From contig NZ_FOUS01000001.1 in NCBI RefSeq assembly GCF_900114915.1, positions 248,001 through 312,000 of the forward strand: a stretch of 64,000 nt of DNA, in the 5' to 3' direction. The translations under genes and the position numbers were made by a program. Below are positions 56,563 to 64,000 of the stretch, in pieces; positions within the stretch are counted from its first letter, which is position 1; the number at the start of each line of letters is the position of its first letter. The stretch comes from Bradyrhizobium sp. Rc3b. Lineage in GTDB: Bacteria; Pseudomonadota; Alphaproteobacteria; Rhizobiales; Xanthobacteraceae. The notes beneath the pieces are model-generated. The model did not search any database. It had not been told where the DNA came from and saw nothing but the letters and a program-made list of their open reading frames with translations.

Positions 56563-57975
56563 TCATGCTTCGATCGGAATTTCGATCGCGATCTGAGTCC
56601 CTGGACCCTTCCTGCTCTCTAGTCGCAGGCGCCCGTTCAGCGACGAGGCCACCAAATTGAATGCGATGTGCAGCCCGAGGCCGGCATGTCCGCTCTCACG
56701 ACCGGTGGTGACGAACGGATCGAAGATCCGCGCCTGTAATTCCTCGGGTATCCCAACTCCGTCGTCGGCGCAGACCAGCCGGACCCGTTTCGCGTCCGGC
56801 TGGCTGACGGTGATTGCGAATCTGCCGTCTCTCTTGTCCGGGTACGCATGCCCTGCGGTATTGAGGGCGAGATTGCTGATCACCTGGGCGAGCGCTCCGG
56901 GGTAGCTGTTGAGCTTGATGCCCGCCGGGCATTGGACGTCGACCGCCAGAGCATGATGCGATAGCAGCGGCCCAAGCTTGGACATCAGCTCAGCCAGCCA
57001 ATCCTTAAGCTCGAACGTGCGCCGGTCTTCATCGGCCTGGTGGACTGCGACCTGCCTGAAGCTGTGCACCATCTCGGATGCGCGATGCAGATTGTCGAAG
57101 GTCAGGTCGAGCCCCTGCTTGAGCCTGTCAATTCCCTTGGTCAGATCGGATCGGCGCACCGACGCTCCGCCCAATGCGTCGGCCATTGTCTGCAGATCGG
57201 TCTGCATGGTGGTCGAGGTCGTCAGGGCGAGGCCAAGCGGGGTGCTGACCTCGTGAGCGACACCGGCCACCAATCGACCAAGCGAGGCGAGTTTTTCTGC
57301 CTGCACCAGATGTTCCTGGGTCGCGCGCAGATCTCGCAGCGATTTCTCCGAGCGTTCCTTCTCCCGCTGCAGCGCCTCCGACGTTCGGAATTGCTTTCGC
57401 GCCCGGTATTCGCGCGCGGCCACGGCGTAGAGCGACAATGCGTAGGCGTTGCCGACGAGAGAATGATTGATGAATCGCAGGCCGATCGGCATCGTCGGTG
57501 CGAACGTCTCGGCGACCAGCAGCGCCAGCCACGACAACAGGCAGAAAATCGCCAGCGAGCCGATCCGCAATGGCAGCATGGTGGAGACGAACAGAATGAT
57601 CATCATCATGCCGGGGGCGGCAAAGGTGAAGCCCGACGGCAGGACGAGATAGATGCTCGGAAGGATGCAGCCGGGAATGACGCAGTAGACGAGGAAAATC
57701 GTCTCCGCCCATGGCTTCATCAATCGCCGTGACAGTAACGCGGTCAGCGGGAGCAGCACGAACAGGGCGGTGCCGCCACGGATGGCCAGCGTGGTTGGAA
57801 CGACTGCGGGATAGAGCACCCAATCCCAGAGGGTGTAGCCGGCATAGGTGGCGGCGCCGAGCAGCATCGCGATCTGCGTCCACCCGAGACTGCCTCGGAC
57901 GTATTGGTCGACAAACCGGCGCTCCTCGATGCGGTCTTCGAAGCGCAAACCGAGGCGTATCAATAGAGCAAGCAT
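56563..57975 (-). CDS. Orphan membrane sensor histidine kinase
   Basis: A 470-residue sensor kinase. Residues 30-190 hold about five to six membrane helices, then a coiled linker (REKERSEKSLRDLRATQ). The H-box is VAGVAHEVSTPLGLAL with His241. The ATPase domain has NLALNTAGHAYP (N-box), ADDGVGIPEE (G1) and SGHAGLGLHI (G2). The frame goes on to 58326, but MLALLIRLGLRFEDR at 57975 is the likely start. No response regulator is adjacent, so its partner is elsewhere. Confidence 0.87.
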   Translation of the reverse strand: MLALLIRLGLRFEDRIEERRFVDQYVRGSLGWTQIAMLLGAATYAGYTLWDWVLYPAVVPTTLAIRGGTALFVLLPLTALLSRRLMKPWAETIFLVYCVIPGCILPSIYLVLPSGFTFAAPGMMMIILFVSTMLPLRIGSLAIFCLLSWLALLVAETFAPTMPIGLRFINHSLVGNAYALSLYAVAAREYRARKQFRTSEALQREKERSEKSLRDLRATQEHLVQAEKLASLGRLVAGVAHEVSTPLGLALTTSTTMQTDLQTMADALGGASVRRSDLTKGIDRLKQGLDLTFDNLHRASEMVHSFRQVAVHQADEDRRTFELKDWLAELMSKLGPLLSHHALAVDVQCPAGIKLNSYPGALAQVISNLALNTAGHAYPDKRDGRFAITVSQPDAKRVRLVCADDGVGIPEELQARIFDPFVTTGRESGHAGLGLHIAFNLVASSLNGRLRLESRKGPGTQIAIEIPIEA

Positions 57976-58079
57976 TCCAGCATCAATCGCGAAAAACCGT
58001 GTTCTGGTGTCTCTACGACAGGTTTTGAGCCGCGTCGCGGATAAAGATGTCGCGTTCGCCGAGGGCCTGCCGGCCCCGT

Positions 58080-59180
58080 TCAAATGCCCAAGGTCAGCTG
58101 CGGCTCCGCCTCGTCCCCGATCTGGAGCGCGGACAGCGAGACACCCAGCAGCCTGACGCGCTTGGGCAATGGCATCTCGACTTCGAGCAGGCCGCACGCC
58201 AGCCGCTCCAGATCGTCCCGCCCCGCGACCGCCGCTGCGACAGACCTGCTGCGTGTGATGATCTCGAAGTCGGCAAACTTGATCTTCAGCGTGACGGTGC
58301 GGCCGCGATTGCCGGTCGCCTCGCAATGCCGCCAGACCTTGTCGACGAGAGGTCTTAGCTCGGCGGCGAGCGCGTCATATTCGGCAAGGTCGGTCGAGAA
58401 CGTGGTCTCCGCGCCGATGGACTTGCGGATCCGGTTGGCCCGGACCGGCCGATCGTCGACGCCGCGTGAGATCCAGTAATAGTACGCACCTGACTTGCCG
58501 AAATTCGCATTCATGAACTCCAGCGTCTGGTTGCGAATGTCGAGACCGGTGAACAGGCCGAGCGCGTTCATCTTCGCAGCCGTCGCCGGGCCTATGCCGT
58601 GGAACCTGCCGACCGGCAGCGTCTCGACGAAAGCCGGCCCCATCTCAGGCGAGATCACGAACTGGCCGTTGGGCTTGCGATGATCGGAGGCGAGCTTGGC
58701 CAGAAACTTGTTGTAGGAGATGCCCGCCGACGCGTTGAGGTCAGTCTCGGCCTTGATCTTCCCGCGGATCTTCAGCGCGATGTCGCGCGCCAGCGGGATT
58801 CCTTGCAGGTTCTCTGTCACATCGAGATAGGCCTCGTCGAGCGACAAGGGTTCGATGATGGGCGTGTGCTCGGCAAAGATGTCGCGGATCTGCCTGGAGA
58901 TCGCCTTGTAGACCTCGAAACGCGGCTTGACGAAGATCAGATCGGGACACTGCCGCTTCGCAGTGACCGATGGCATCGCGGAGCGAACGCCGAACTGGCG
59001 GGCCTCGTAGCTGGCGGCCGCGACGACGCCGCGTTCCGCGGAGCCTCCGACCGCGACCGGCCTGCCGCGCAGCTCCGGATTATCGCGCTGCTCCACCGAC
59101 GCATAGAAGGCATCCATGTCGATATGGATGATCTTGCGGACGGGCGAGGCTTCGCCGGTCACCGTGTCGGATTCGCTCAT
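58080..59180 (-). CDS. dinB: DNA polymerase IV (Y family)
   Basis: Error-prone translesion polymerase of 366 residues. Catalytic acids are in IIHIDMDAFYASVEQ (Asp21) and SLDEAYLDVT. VVAAASYEARQFGVRSAMPS and the helix-hairpin GRFHGIGPATAAKMNALG are Y-family hallmarks, and the little-finger domain is complete, ending QLTLGI, a plausible clamp-binding tail. The start is the ATG at 59180 (MSESDTVTGEASPVRK). It is divergent from tspO, with about 43 bases between. Confidence 0.94.
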   Translation of the reverse strand: MSESDTVTGEASPVRKIIHIDMDAFYASVEQRDNPELRGRPVAVGGSAERGVVAAASYEARQFGVRSAMPSVTAKRQCPDLIFVKPRFEVYKAISRQIRDIFAEHTPIIEPLSLDEAYLDVTENLQGIPLARDIALKIRGKIKAETDLNASAGISYNKFLAKLASDHRKPNGQFVISPEMGPAFVETLPVGRFHGIGPATAAKMNALGLFTGLDIRNQTLEFMNANFGKSGAYYYWISRGVDDRPVRANRIRKSIGAETTFSTDLAEYDALAAELRPLVDKVWRHCEATGNRGRTVTLKIKFADFEIITRSRSVAAAVAGRDDLERLACGLLEVEMPLPKRVRLLGVSLSALQIGDEAEPQLTLGI

Positions 59181-59223
59181 GGAAGGATGATACAATTGCG
59201 CGATGAAATGCGCGAGGTGATGG

Positions 59224-59667
59224 ATGCTGCAGCTGTTGTTGTTCGTGGTGGGCGTGGTCGGCACCGGCTGGCTGATCGGCGCAACCAATCTCCCCGGAGA
59301 CTGGTATGCCGGCCTCGCCAAACCGGCGTTCGTGCCACCGAACTGGGCGTTCCCGGTGGCCTGGACCCTGCTCTACATCATGATCGCCATCGCGGGCTGG
59401 CGGACCTTTCGCCGTGAAGCCGGGGGCAAAGCGATGACGGCCTGGGCTGCGCAACTGGCGCTCAACTTCGCCTGGTCTCCGGTCATGTTCACGATGCACC
59501 AGATCGGCGCTGCGCTCGTCATTCTCATCGGCCTGTTCGTCGCGATCGTGACCTATATCAGTCTCGAGGCATCACGAGACAGGCTGGCCGCCGCATTGTT
59601 CGTGCCCTACGCAGCCTGGGTCGCGTTTGCCGGCGTGCTCAATGCGGCCATCTGGCGTTTGAATTGA
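59224..59667 (+). CDS. tspO: TspO/MBR family protein
   Basis: A 147-residue five-helix membrane protein of the TspO family, which binds porphyrins and cholesterol-like ligands and tunes tetrapyrrole-dependent regulation in alphaproteobacteria. WYAGLAKPAFVPPNWAFPVA, WTLLYIMIAIAGWRTFRRE and LALNFAWSPVMFTMHQIGAA are its signatures. GAGGTGA lies just before the ATG. It is next to dinB but divergent. Confidence 0.93.
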   Translation: MLQLLLFVVGVVGTGWLIGATNLPGDWYAGLAKPAFVPPNWAFPVAWTLLYIMIAIAGWRTFRREAGGKAMTAWAAQLALNFAWSPVMFTMHQIGAALVILIGLFVAIVTYISLEASRDRLAAALFVPYAAWVAFAGVLNAAIWRLN

Positions 59668-59761
59668 GGCGTTCAGTCTCGACCAGTTCAAAGAGCAATC
59701 TCAGGCTTGTGAGTGGCAAGCATGGTCGCGCGACCTAATATGAGCGCACGGAGGACAGCCA

Positions 59762-59971
59762 ATGCAATACAGCTCCGAGCTCATTCACACGATGCGTCAA
59801 GCGCTGGAGACCGTGATGGCGAGCGTACCGGCCCATCAATCGGTGTTCGGCCTGAAAGCGGCTGTGGCCGAATGCATCCTAAATGCCGCCGCACATGGCC
59901 AGACGTCATATGACGGGCTGGTCTCGTCCGCCTCCGACCAGCTCCAGGCGATTGTCGCGATGCTGACGTGA
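59762..59971 (+). CDS. Small hypothetical protein (69 aa)
   Basis: A 69-residue protein with no recognised family. The sequence QYSSELIHTMRQALETVMAS, VFGLKAAVAECILNAAAHGQ looks helical and soluble. GGAGGA lies upstream of the ATG, which is the main reason to believe it. Confidence 0.5.
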   Translation: MQYSSELIHTMRQALETVMASVPAHQSVFGLKAAVAECILNAAAHGQTSYDGLVSSASDQLQAIVAMLT

Positions 59972-60384
59972 GCGTCGGCCTGAAACGGCCGTAGGACTGG
60001 CGCGCCACGGCCGATGAAGATGGGCACTATTGCTTCGCCGTAGCGCTATGACGCGGCGGCCGGCGACGCGATCACGCCCGATAACCAGCGACGGACTGCG
60101 ATCTTGTGCTACGCCTCATAGGCTGTTGTCCTCCCGATTTCGCGGTTGCGGCCATTTCGATCAATCTCGGGAACAGCGCGGTGGGCCAAGAAGAGGCATC
60201 GCTATCTTCCCCGCTCGTCAAGAATGTTTAGGGCACGGACCTGTTTCCGAGTTACGGTCGCTTAGTTTGAAAAGCCGCACGGCACAGTCCGTTAACTCGG
60301 CACGATTTTCGCCAAGCCTTTAGAGACCGTTAAGTTAAGAAGACATTCTCCTAAAAGTTGTAAGGCGCCCAAACAGGCAACCAG
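59972..60384. other. Intergenic region
   Basis: About 410 bases between the small orphan and the large membrane protein. The right end is less GC-rich than the window as a whole. I see no gene, repeat or RNA that I can support. Confidence 0.5.
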
Positions 60385-62937
60385 ATGTTAGGAAACGCTG
60401 TCCAGTGTTGGCCAGAACGGATCCAATTTTTCGCCGATGACCAACTAAGGGTGAATGCCGTGCCGGCAAGTCTCAGGATTCCAGGCCGCTACTATTTTGC
60501 AATTTTTGTCTTGGCCTGCGCTACTCTTTCTTTCCAGATCCTGATCACGCGCTTTTTTAGCGTGATGCTATACTACCACTTCGCGTTCGCGGCCATTTCG
60601 CTTGCGATGCTCGGACTGACGCGCGGCGCGATGGAGGTCTACAACAACGCCGAGCGTTACGGGCCCGAGGCAGTGGGCCCCGAGTTCGCACGCCACGCCT
60701 CGTGGTTCGCAGTCTCGGGTGTTGGCGCGATGGTCGCCTTCCTCTGCGTGCCTCTCGTGATTCCTGCAGTCCTCGCGCAGGGCGCTCTCGCGCTTGCGGC
60801 CCTGGCATTCGTGATCCCCTTCAGCGAAAGCGGCATCTGCATCACGCTGCTGCTCACGCGTCTTCCGTATGCCGGTGGCTGGCTCTATGCCGCGGATCTG
60901 ACCGGGGCCGCGTTCGGATGCCTCGGCATCATCTTCGCTTTGCTCGTCGTCGATCCCGTCAGCGCCACGTTGTGGCTCGGTGCCTTTGCCGCAGGTGCGG
61001 GCTGGATGGTGGTCCGCAGCGGCGGCGATGTCGGCAGCCGGCGACTGAGCGGTGTGGTCGCGCTGACGCTGGCGACTACGGCCGCCCTGCATACTGGTCT
61101 TGATGTTGCTGGCAAAAGTCACCTTGGAGTGTTCTGGGCCAAGGGGCGGGAGGAGACCGGGACACTGTTCGAGCGCTGGAACACATATTCCCGTGTACGA
61201 GTGAGGCCGCTCGGAGAGACAGTTCCGTTCGGCTGGGGCTTTGCCCGCGATCCCAAGGTAAAGATCGACCAGAACTATCTGGATATCGACTCCGACGCGG
61301 CTACCGTCATCACCCGGCACGACGGCGATCTCGACAAGCTGTCCTATCTGAAAGACGACGTTATCAATGCGGCCTACCTAGTTCAGCCGCCAACAGACGT
61401 GGCTGTCATCGGCGTCGGCGGCGGGCGCGACATCCTTTCTGCACTTTTGTTTGGCGCGAAGCGCATCCGCGGAATCGAGATCAACCCCGCCATTTTCGAG
61501 GTCCTGACCGACAAATTCGCCGAATTCTCCGGCCATCTTGATCGTCAGCCGGGTGTGAAGCTGGTGAACGCCGAAGCACGCAGCTACATCAATCATTCTT
61601 CCGATCGGTATGATCTCGTCCAGATTTCGCTGATCGACACCTGGGCCGCCACGGCCGCCGGCGGGCTGACGCTGACGGAAAATCGCCTCTATACCGTGGA
61701 GGCCTGGGGCGACTTCTACCGTGCCTTGAAGCCCGGCGGGCTGCTGTCGATCTCGCGTTGGTACGATCCCACGAATCATAGCGGAGAATTTTACCGGCTT
61801 GTGGCGATCGCCGCCAACGCACTACAGCGGCACGGTGTACCCGTGGGCGAACTCGCGCGGCATGTGATCGCCGTCAACGCTGGTCCTATCGTGACCGTCA
61901 TCACCCGCCCCGACGCCGTCACGGACGCCGAATGGCAAAGCGCGCGGGTAAGACTTGCTGCACAGGGCTTCAAGATTATCCTGGCACCCGACGTCGCTTT
62001 CGACGCCATCACTTCTAAATTGCTCTCCGGCAACGCAGGCCCTGCTTTCTTGGCGTCATTGCCGGAGAATATCACCGCTTCGACCGACGATAGTCCGTTC
62101 TTCTTCTTCACGCAGCGCTTTACGAATTTCATCACCAAACCGTCGTCCACCGTCACGAACAACAATGTGGCCATCAGCATGATCTTGCTGGTGCTCGGTG
62201 TCGCGCTCGGCGCTTGCGCATATTATATCGTCGTTCCGTTTGTGCGTCTGGCACGACAGATGCCGCTATCGAGACTGACGCCGCCGGTGGTCTATTTCAG
62301 CGCGATCGGCCTCGGATTTATGCTGATCGAAGTCTCGCAGATGCAGCGGTTAATGGTCTTTCTCGGACATCCCGTTTACGGATTGAGCGTCGTTCTCTTC
62401 ACCATTCTCATCTTCAGCGGTATCGGCAGTGCGACGGTTGGTGCGCTAACCCCTCATCGCGGCGTAGTGCTCGGCCGGGTGGCTGCTCTCCTCGTCACGC
62501 TCACCGTGGCGGGCTTCCTTACACCGCTGGTGAGCACCTGGGCGCGGTCGGAAGCGACCGACATCCGGATACTGATCTCCGTCTCCTTGTTAGCGCCGCC
62601 GGCGTTCTGCATGGGCATGATGTTCCCGCTCGGCTTAAGCATCTGGCGCCGCCACTCGGAAATACTTCCGTTCCTTTGGAGCGCCAACGGCATTACCTCG
62701 ATGCTAGCCTCGGTGCTGGGCGTGACCCTTTCCATCCTGTTCGGCATCGCCTCGACATATGCGTTGGGCGTCGCCCTCTACGTTGTCTCTGCCGCCCTGC
62801 TCGCCCTCAGGCGTAAGGAAAGTCATCCCGTTCTGCCTGTGGTCGAGCTGATCCAGGGACCAGGACTGGTACCGGACGACGTTGCCTCTCCGATCGGTTC
62901 GCCCATTCCGTCGCCGCAGGCCGCCGCGAGGACGTGA
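60385..62937 (+). CDS. Membrane spermidine-synthase-like protein
   Basis: An 850-residue protein with about seven N-terminal membrane helices, a cytoplasmic aminopropyltransferase-like domain and about seven C-terminal helices. The SAM-binding-type motif is VAVIGVGGGRDILSALLFG and IRGIEINP (residues 338-368), with a later DLVQISLIDTWAATAAGG and EAWGDFYRALKPGGLL. True spermidine synthases bind decarboxylated SAM, so this domain may have another substrate. The gene uses less GC-rich codons than its neighbours and is followed by a gene remnant and a tRNA. Start at 60385 or GTG 60451. Confidence 0.8.
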   Translation: MLGNAVQCWPERIQFFADDQLRVNAVPASLRIPGRYYFAIFVLACATLSFQILITRFFSVMLYYHFAFAAISLAMLGLTRGAMEVYNNAERYGPEAVGPEFARHASWFAVSGVGAMVAFLCVPLVIPAVLAQGALALAALAFVIPFSESGICITLLLTRLPYAGGWLYAADLTGAAFGCLGIIFALLVVDPVSATLWLGAFAAGAGWMVVRSGGDVGSRRLSGVVALTLATTAALHTGLDVAGKSHLGVFWAKGREETGTLFERWNTYSRVRVRPLGETVPFGWGFARDPKVKIDQNYLDIDSDAATVITRHDGDLDKLSYLKDDVINAAYLVQPPTDVAVIGVGGGRDILSALLFGAKRIRGIEINPAIFEVLTDKFAEFSGHLDRQPGVKLVNAEARSYINHSSDRYDLVQISLIDTWAATAAGGLTLTENRLYTVEAWGDFYRALKPGGLLSISRWYDPTNHSGEFYRLVAIAANALQRHGVPVGELARHVIAVNAGPIVTVITRPDAVTDAEWQSARVRLAAQGFKIILAPDVAFDAITSKLLSGNAGPAFLASLPENITASTDDSPFFFFTQRFTNFITKPSSTVTNNNVAISMILLVLGVALGACAYYIVVPFVRLARQMPLSRLTPPVVYFSAIGLGFMLIEVSQMQRLMVFLGHPVYGLSVVLFTILIFSGIGSATVGALTPHRGVVLGRVAALLVTLTVAGFLTPLVSTWARSEATDIRILISVSLLAPPAFCMGMMFPLGLSIWRRHSEILPFLWSANGITSMLASVLGVTLSILFGIASTYALGVALYVVSAALLALRRKESHPVLPVVELIQGPGLVPDDVASPIGSPIPSPQAAART

Positions 62938-63026
62938 ACGAGCTGATCGCGCTCGCGAAGGCGAAGTCCGGCGCGATCAATGTCGGGGTGTCGGGGAACG
63001 GTACGACCAATCATCTCGCCGGCGAG
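62904..63026 (+). pseudogene. Remnant of a Bug/TctC receptor gene
   Basis: The + frame through 62934 reads NELIALAKAKSGAINVGVSG, then NGTTNHLAGE, matching the central part of Bug/TctC receptors. The intact copy at 48485 has VNMASSGNGTSVHLSGE at the same place. No start, signal or C-terminus is present, and the frame runs into the tRNA, so this is a decayed fragment. Confidence 0.7.
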
Positions 63027-63086
63027 GACGCAGCGCCCGCGAAAACGCCCGCGCGCGTCCTTAACATCACCAGTTTTGTACCGACG

Positions 63087-63163
63087 TGGCGCACCCGACA
63101 CGATTCGAACGTGTGACCTTTGCCTTCGGAGGGCAACGCTCTATCCAGCTGAGCTACGGGTGC
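63087..63163 (-). tRNA. tRNA-Arg (anticodon CCG)
   Basis: Reading leftward from 63163: acceptor GCACCCG pairs with CGGGTGC, D-arm AGCTCAGCTGGATAGAGC, anticodon stem TTGCC/GGCAA with loop CTCCGAA (anticodon CCG, codon CGG), T-arm ACACG/CGTGT with TTCGAAT. The 77 bases include an encoded CCA (TGG at 63087-63089). Confidence 0.95.
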
Positions 63164-63223
63164 AGTGCTCGCTCATTTAGCCGATTGGCGCGGGGCGGGC
63201 AACCGGTTCTCGCCACATTGCGC

Positions 63224-64000
63224 TTAAGCGGTTTTGCGCTGGAAAGGGCCTGGAACCGCTGCGGCCTCCCTACCGAGGCTTGCGAATTCGGCGAGCACCC
63301 TTTCGGCGCAGATGACGCGGTTGCGGCCGAGGCGTTTGGCCACATAGAGCGCCTCGTCGGCCGCGCCCAGCAGCCGGTCGGGCCCGCCATCGGCGCCGCC
63401 GGGAATGTGGCTGGCGACCCCGACGCTGAGGGTGACGTGGTCGCCGGCGCCGATGGCGCCATGGGCGATCCGCAAGGCGATGACGGCGCAGCGGATCTCG
63501 TCGGCGATGACGCAGGCGGTATCGCAATCCATGTCCGGCAGGATCAGCGCGAACTCCTCGCCGCCATAACGGCTGGCGAGATCGAGCGGGCGCACGGCAT
63601 GCCGGCTGACGACCGAAGCGACCGCGCGCAGGCATTCGTCGCCGATCTGGTGGCCGTGGTGGTCGTTGAACAGCTTGAAATGATCGACGTCGACGAACAG
63701 CAGCGCAAGCGGCTTCTGCGTGCGATGGGCGCGGGCCCATTCGGTCATCAGCATCTGGTCGAACGAGCGGCGGTTCGACAGGCCGGTCAACCCGTCCTTG
63801 GTGGCGAGCTCCTTCAGCGCCATCTCGGCGCGCTTCTGGTCGGTGAGGTCGCGCAGCGTCTCCACCACGGCGATCAGATGGCCGGCCTCGTCGTGGATCG
63901 GGCCGGCGTCGATGGCGAGATAAAGCTGGCTGCCGAGCTTCGGCATCGTGCACCAGTTTTCCGCGGAAAAGCCGAGCCCGTTATGGCCGCGCGCGGCGTA
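63224..64000 (-). CDS. Diguanylate cyclase (PAS-GGDEF), 5' end outside window
   Basis: C-terminal part of a protein that makes cyclic-di-GMP. The visible 258 residues hold the end of a PAS/PAC-type sensor domain (LDAGPIHDEAGHLIAVVETL, DLTDQKRAEM) and a whole GGDEF domain: DGLTGLSNRRSFDQML, LFVDVDHFKLFNDHHGHQIG and the active-site RYGGEEFALILPD. GGEEF is an active variant. The frame is open to the right edge, so the start is not visible. Confidence 0.92.
   Translation of the reverse strand, partial: YAARGHNGLGFSAENWCTMPKLGSQLYLAIDAGPIHDEAGHLIAVVETLRDLTDQKRAEMALKELATKDGLTGLSNRRSFDQMLMTEWARAHRTQKPLALLFVDVDHFKLFNDHHGHQIGDECLRAVASVVSRHAVRPLDLASRYGGEEFALILPDMDCDTACVIADEIRCAVIALRIAHGAIGAGDHVTLSVGVASHIPGGADGGPDRLLGAADEALYVAKRLGRNRVICAERVLAEFASLGREAAAVPGPFQRKTA

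Noticed and set aside
62934..63116. A 60-codon gene overlapping the tRNA
   Set aside because: Its second half translates the tRNA. Only the first part is a recognisable receptor remnant.

Overview
The window is a high-GC alphaproteobacterial chromosome segment. It is most like Bradyrhizobium or a close relative in the Nitrobacteraceae. The basis is inference from gene content (a DUF3551 protein, a Bug/TctC receptor, isoquinoline-type molybdenum hydroxylase, many acyl-CoA ligases and serine hydrolases) and from several families of dispersed palindromic repeats. No species-level search was possible.

Layout. 1-6.5 kb: trpS (cut by the window edge), murJ, a PfkB sugar/adenosine kinase, an acyl-CoA synthetase and a serine hydrolase. 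6.8-12.7 kb: a small orphan, an aldehyde dehydrogenase of the succinate-semialdehyde type, a small exported protein, purC, a pirin and an AraC regulator with a membrane N-terminus. 12.8-18.5 kb: a second serine hydrolase, an MmgE/PrpD protein, a FUSC-type membrane protein, an RlpA-like protein and a DsbA-fold isomerase. 18.5-22.5 kb: a MATE-DUF2867-DsbA unit coupled by ATGA overlaps, then murA and a membrane protein.

22.6-36.3 kb is the replication locus, read entirely on the minus strand: dnaA, dnaN, a DUF559 nuclease-fold gene, recF, three tandem paralogues of an unrecognised exported family, gyrB and a scramblase-like gene, with rpsT upstream of dnaA. The DUF559 gene and the three paralogues interrupt the usual dnaN-recF-gyrB order. 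The paralogues share a repeated FYR-x-GW module, a PEGA-like tail and a matching promoter-like element, and are the most novel content seen.

36.6-49.5 kb: msrA, an orphan polysaccharide-export lipoprotein, hydrolases, a two-subunit molybdenum hydroxylase, an HD-GYP protein with a degenerate receiver, a CaiC-like ligase, a VOC protein and a Bug/TctC receptor. 49.6-53.1 kb: DUF3551, a trypsin-like protease, and a three-gene unit (membrane protein, winged-helix regulator, second UppS). Near-identical 17-bp palindromes lie at that unit's promoter and over the uppS start codon. 53.2-64 kb: GNAT, a cyclic-nucleotide-binding protein, a phosphoesterase, a Tag-like glycosylase, an orphan histidine kinase, dinB, tspO, a large membrane spermidine-synthase-like protein, a Bug/TctC remnant, tRNA-Arg(CCG) and a GGDEF protein cut by the right edge.
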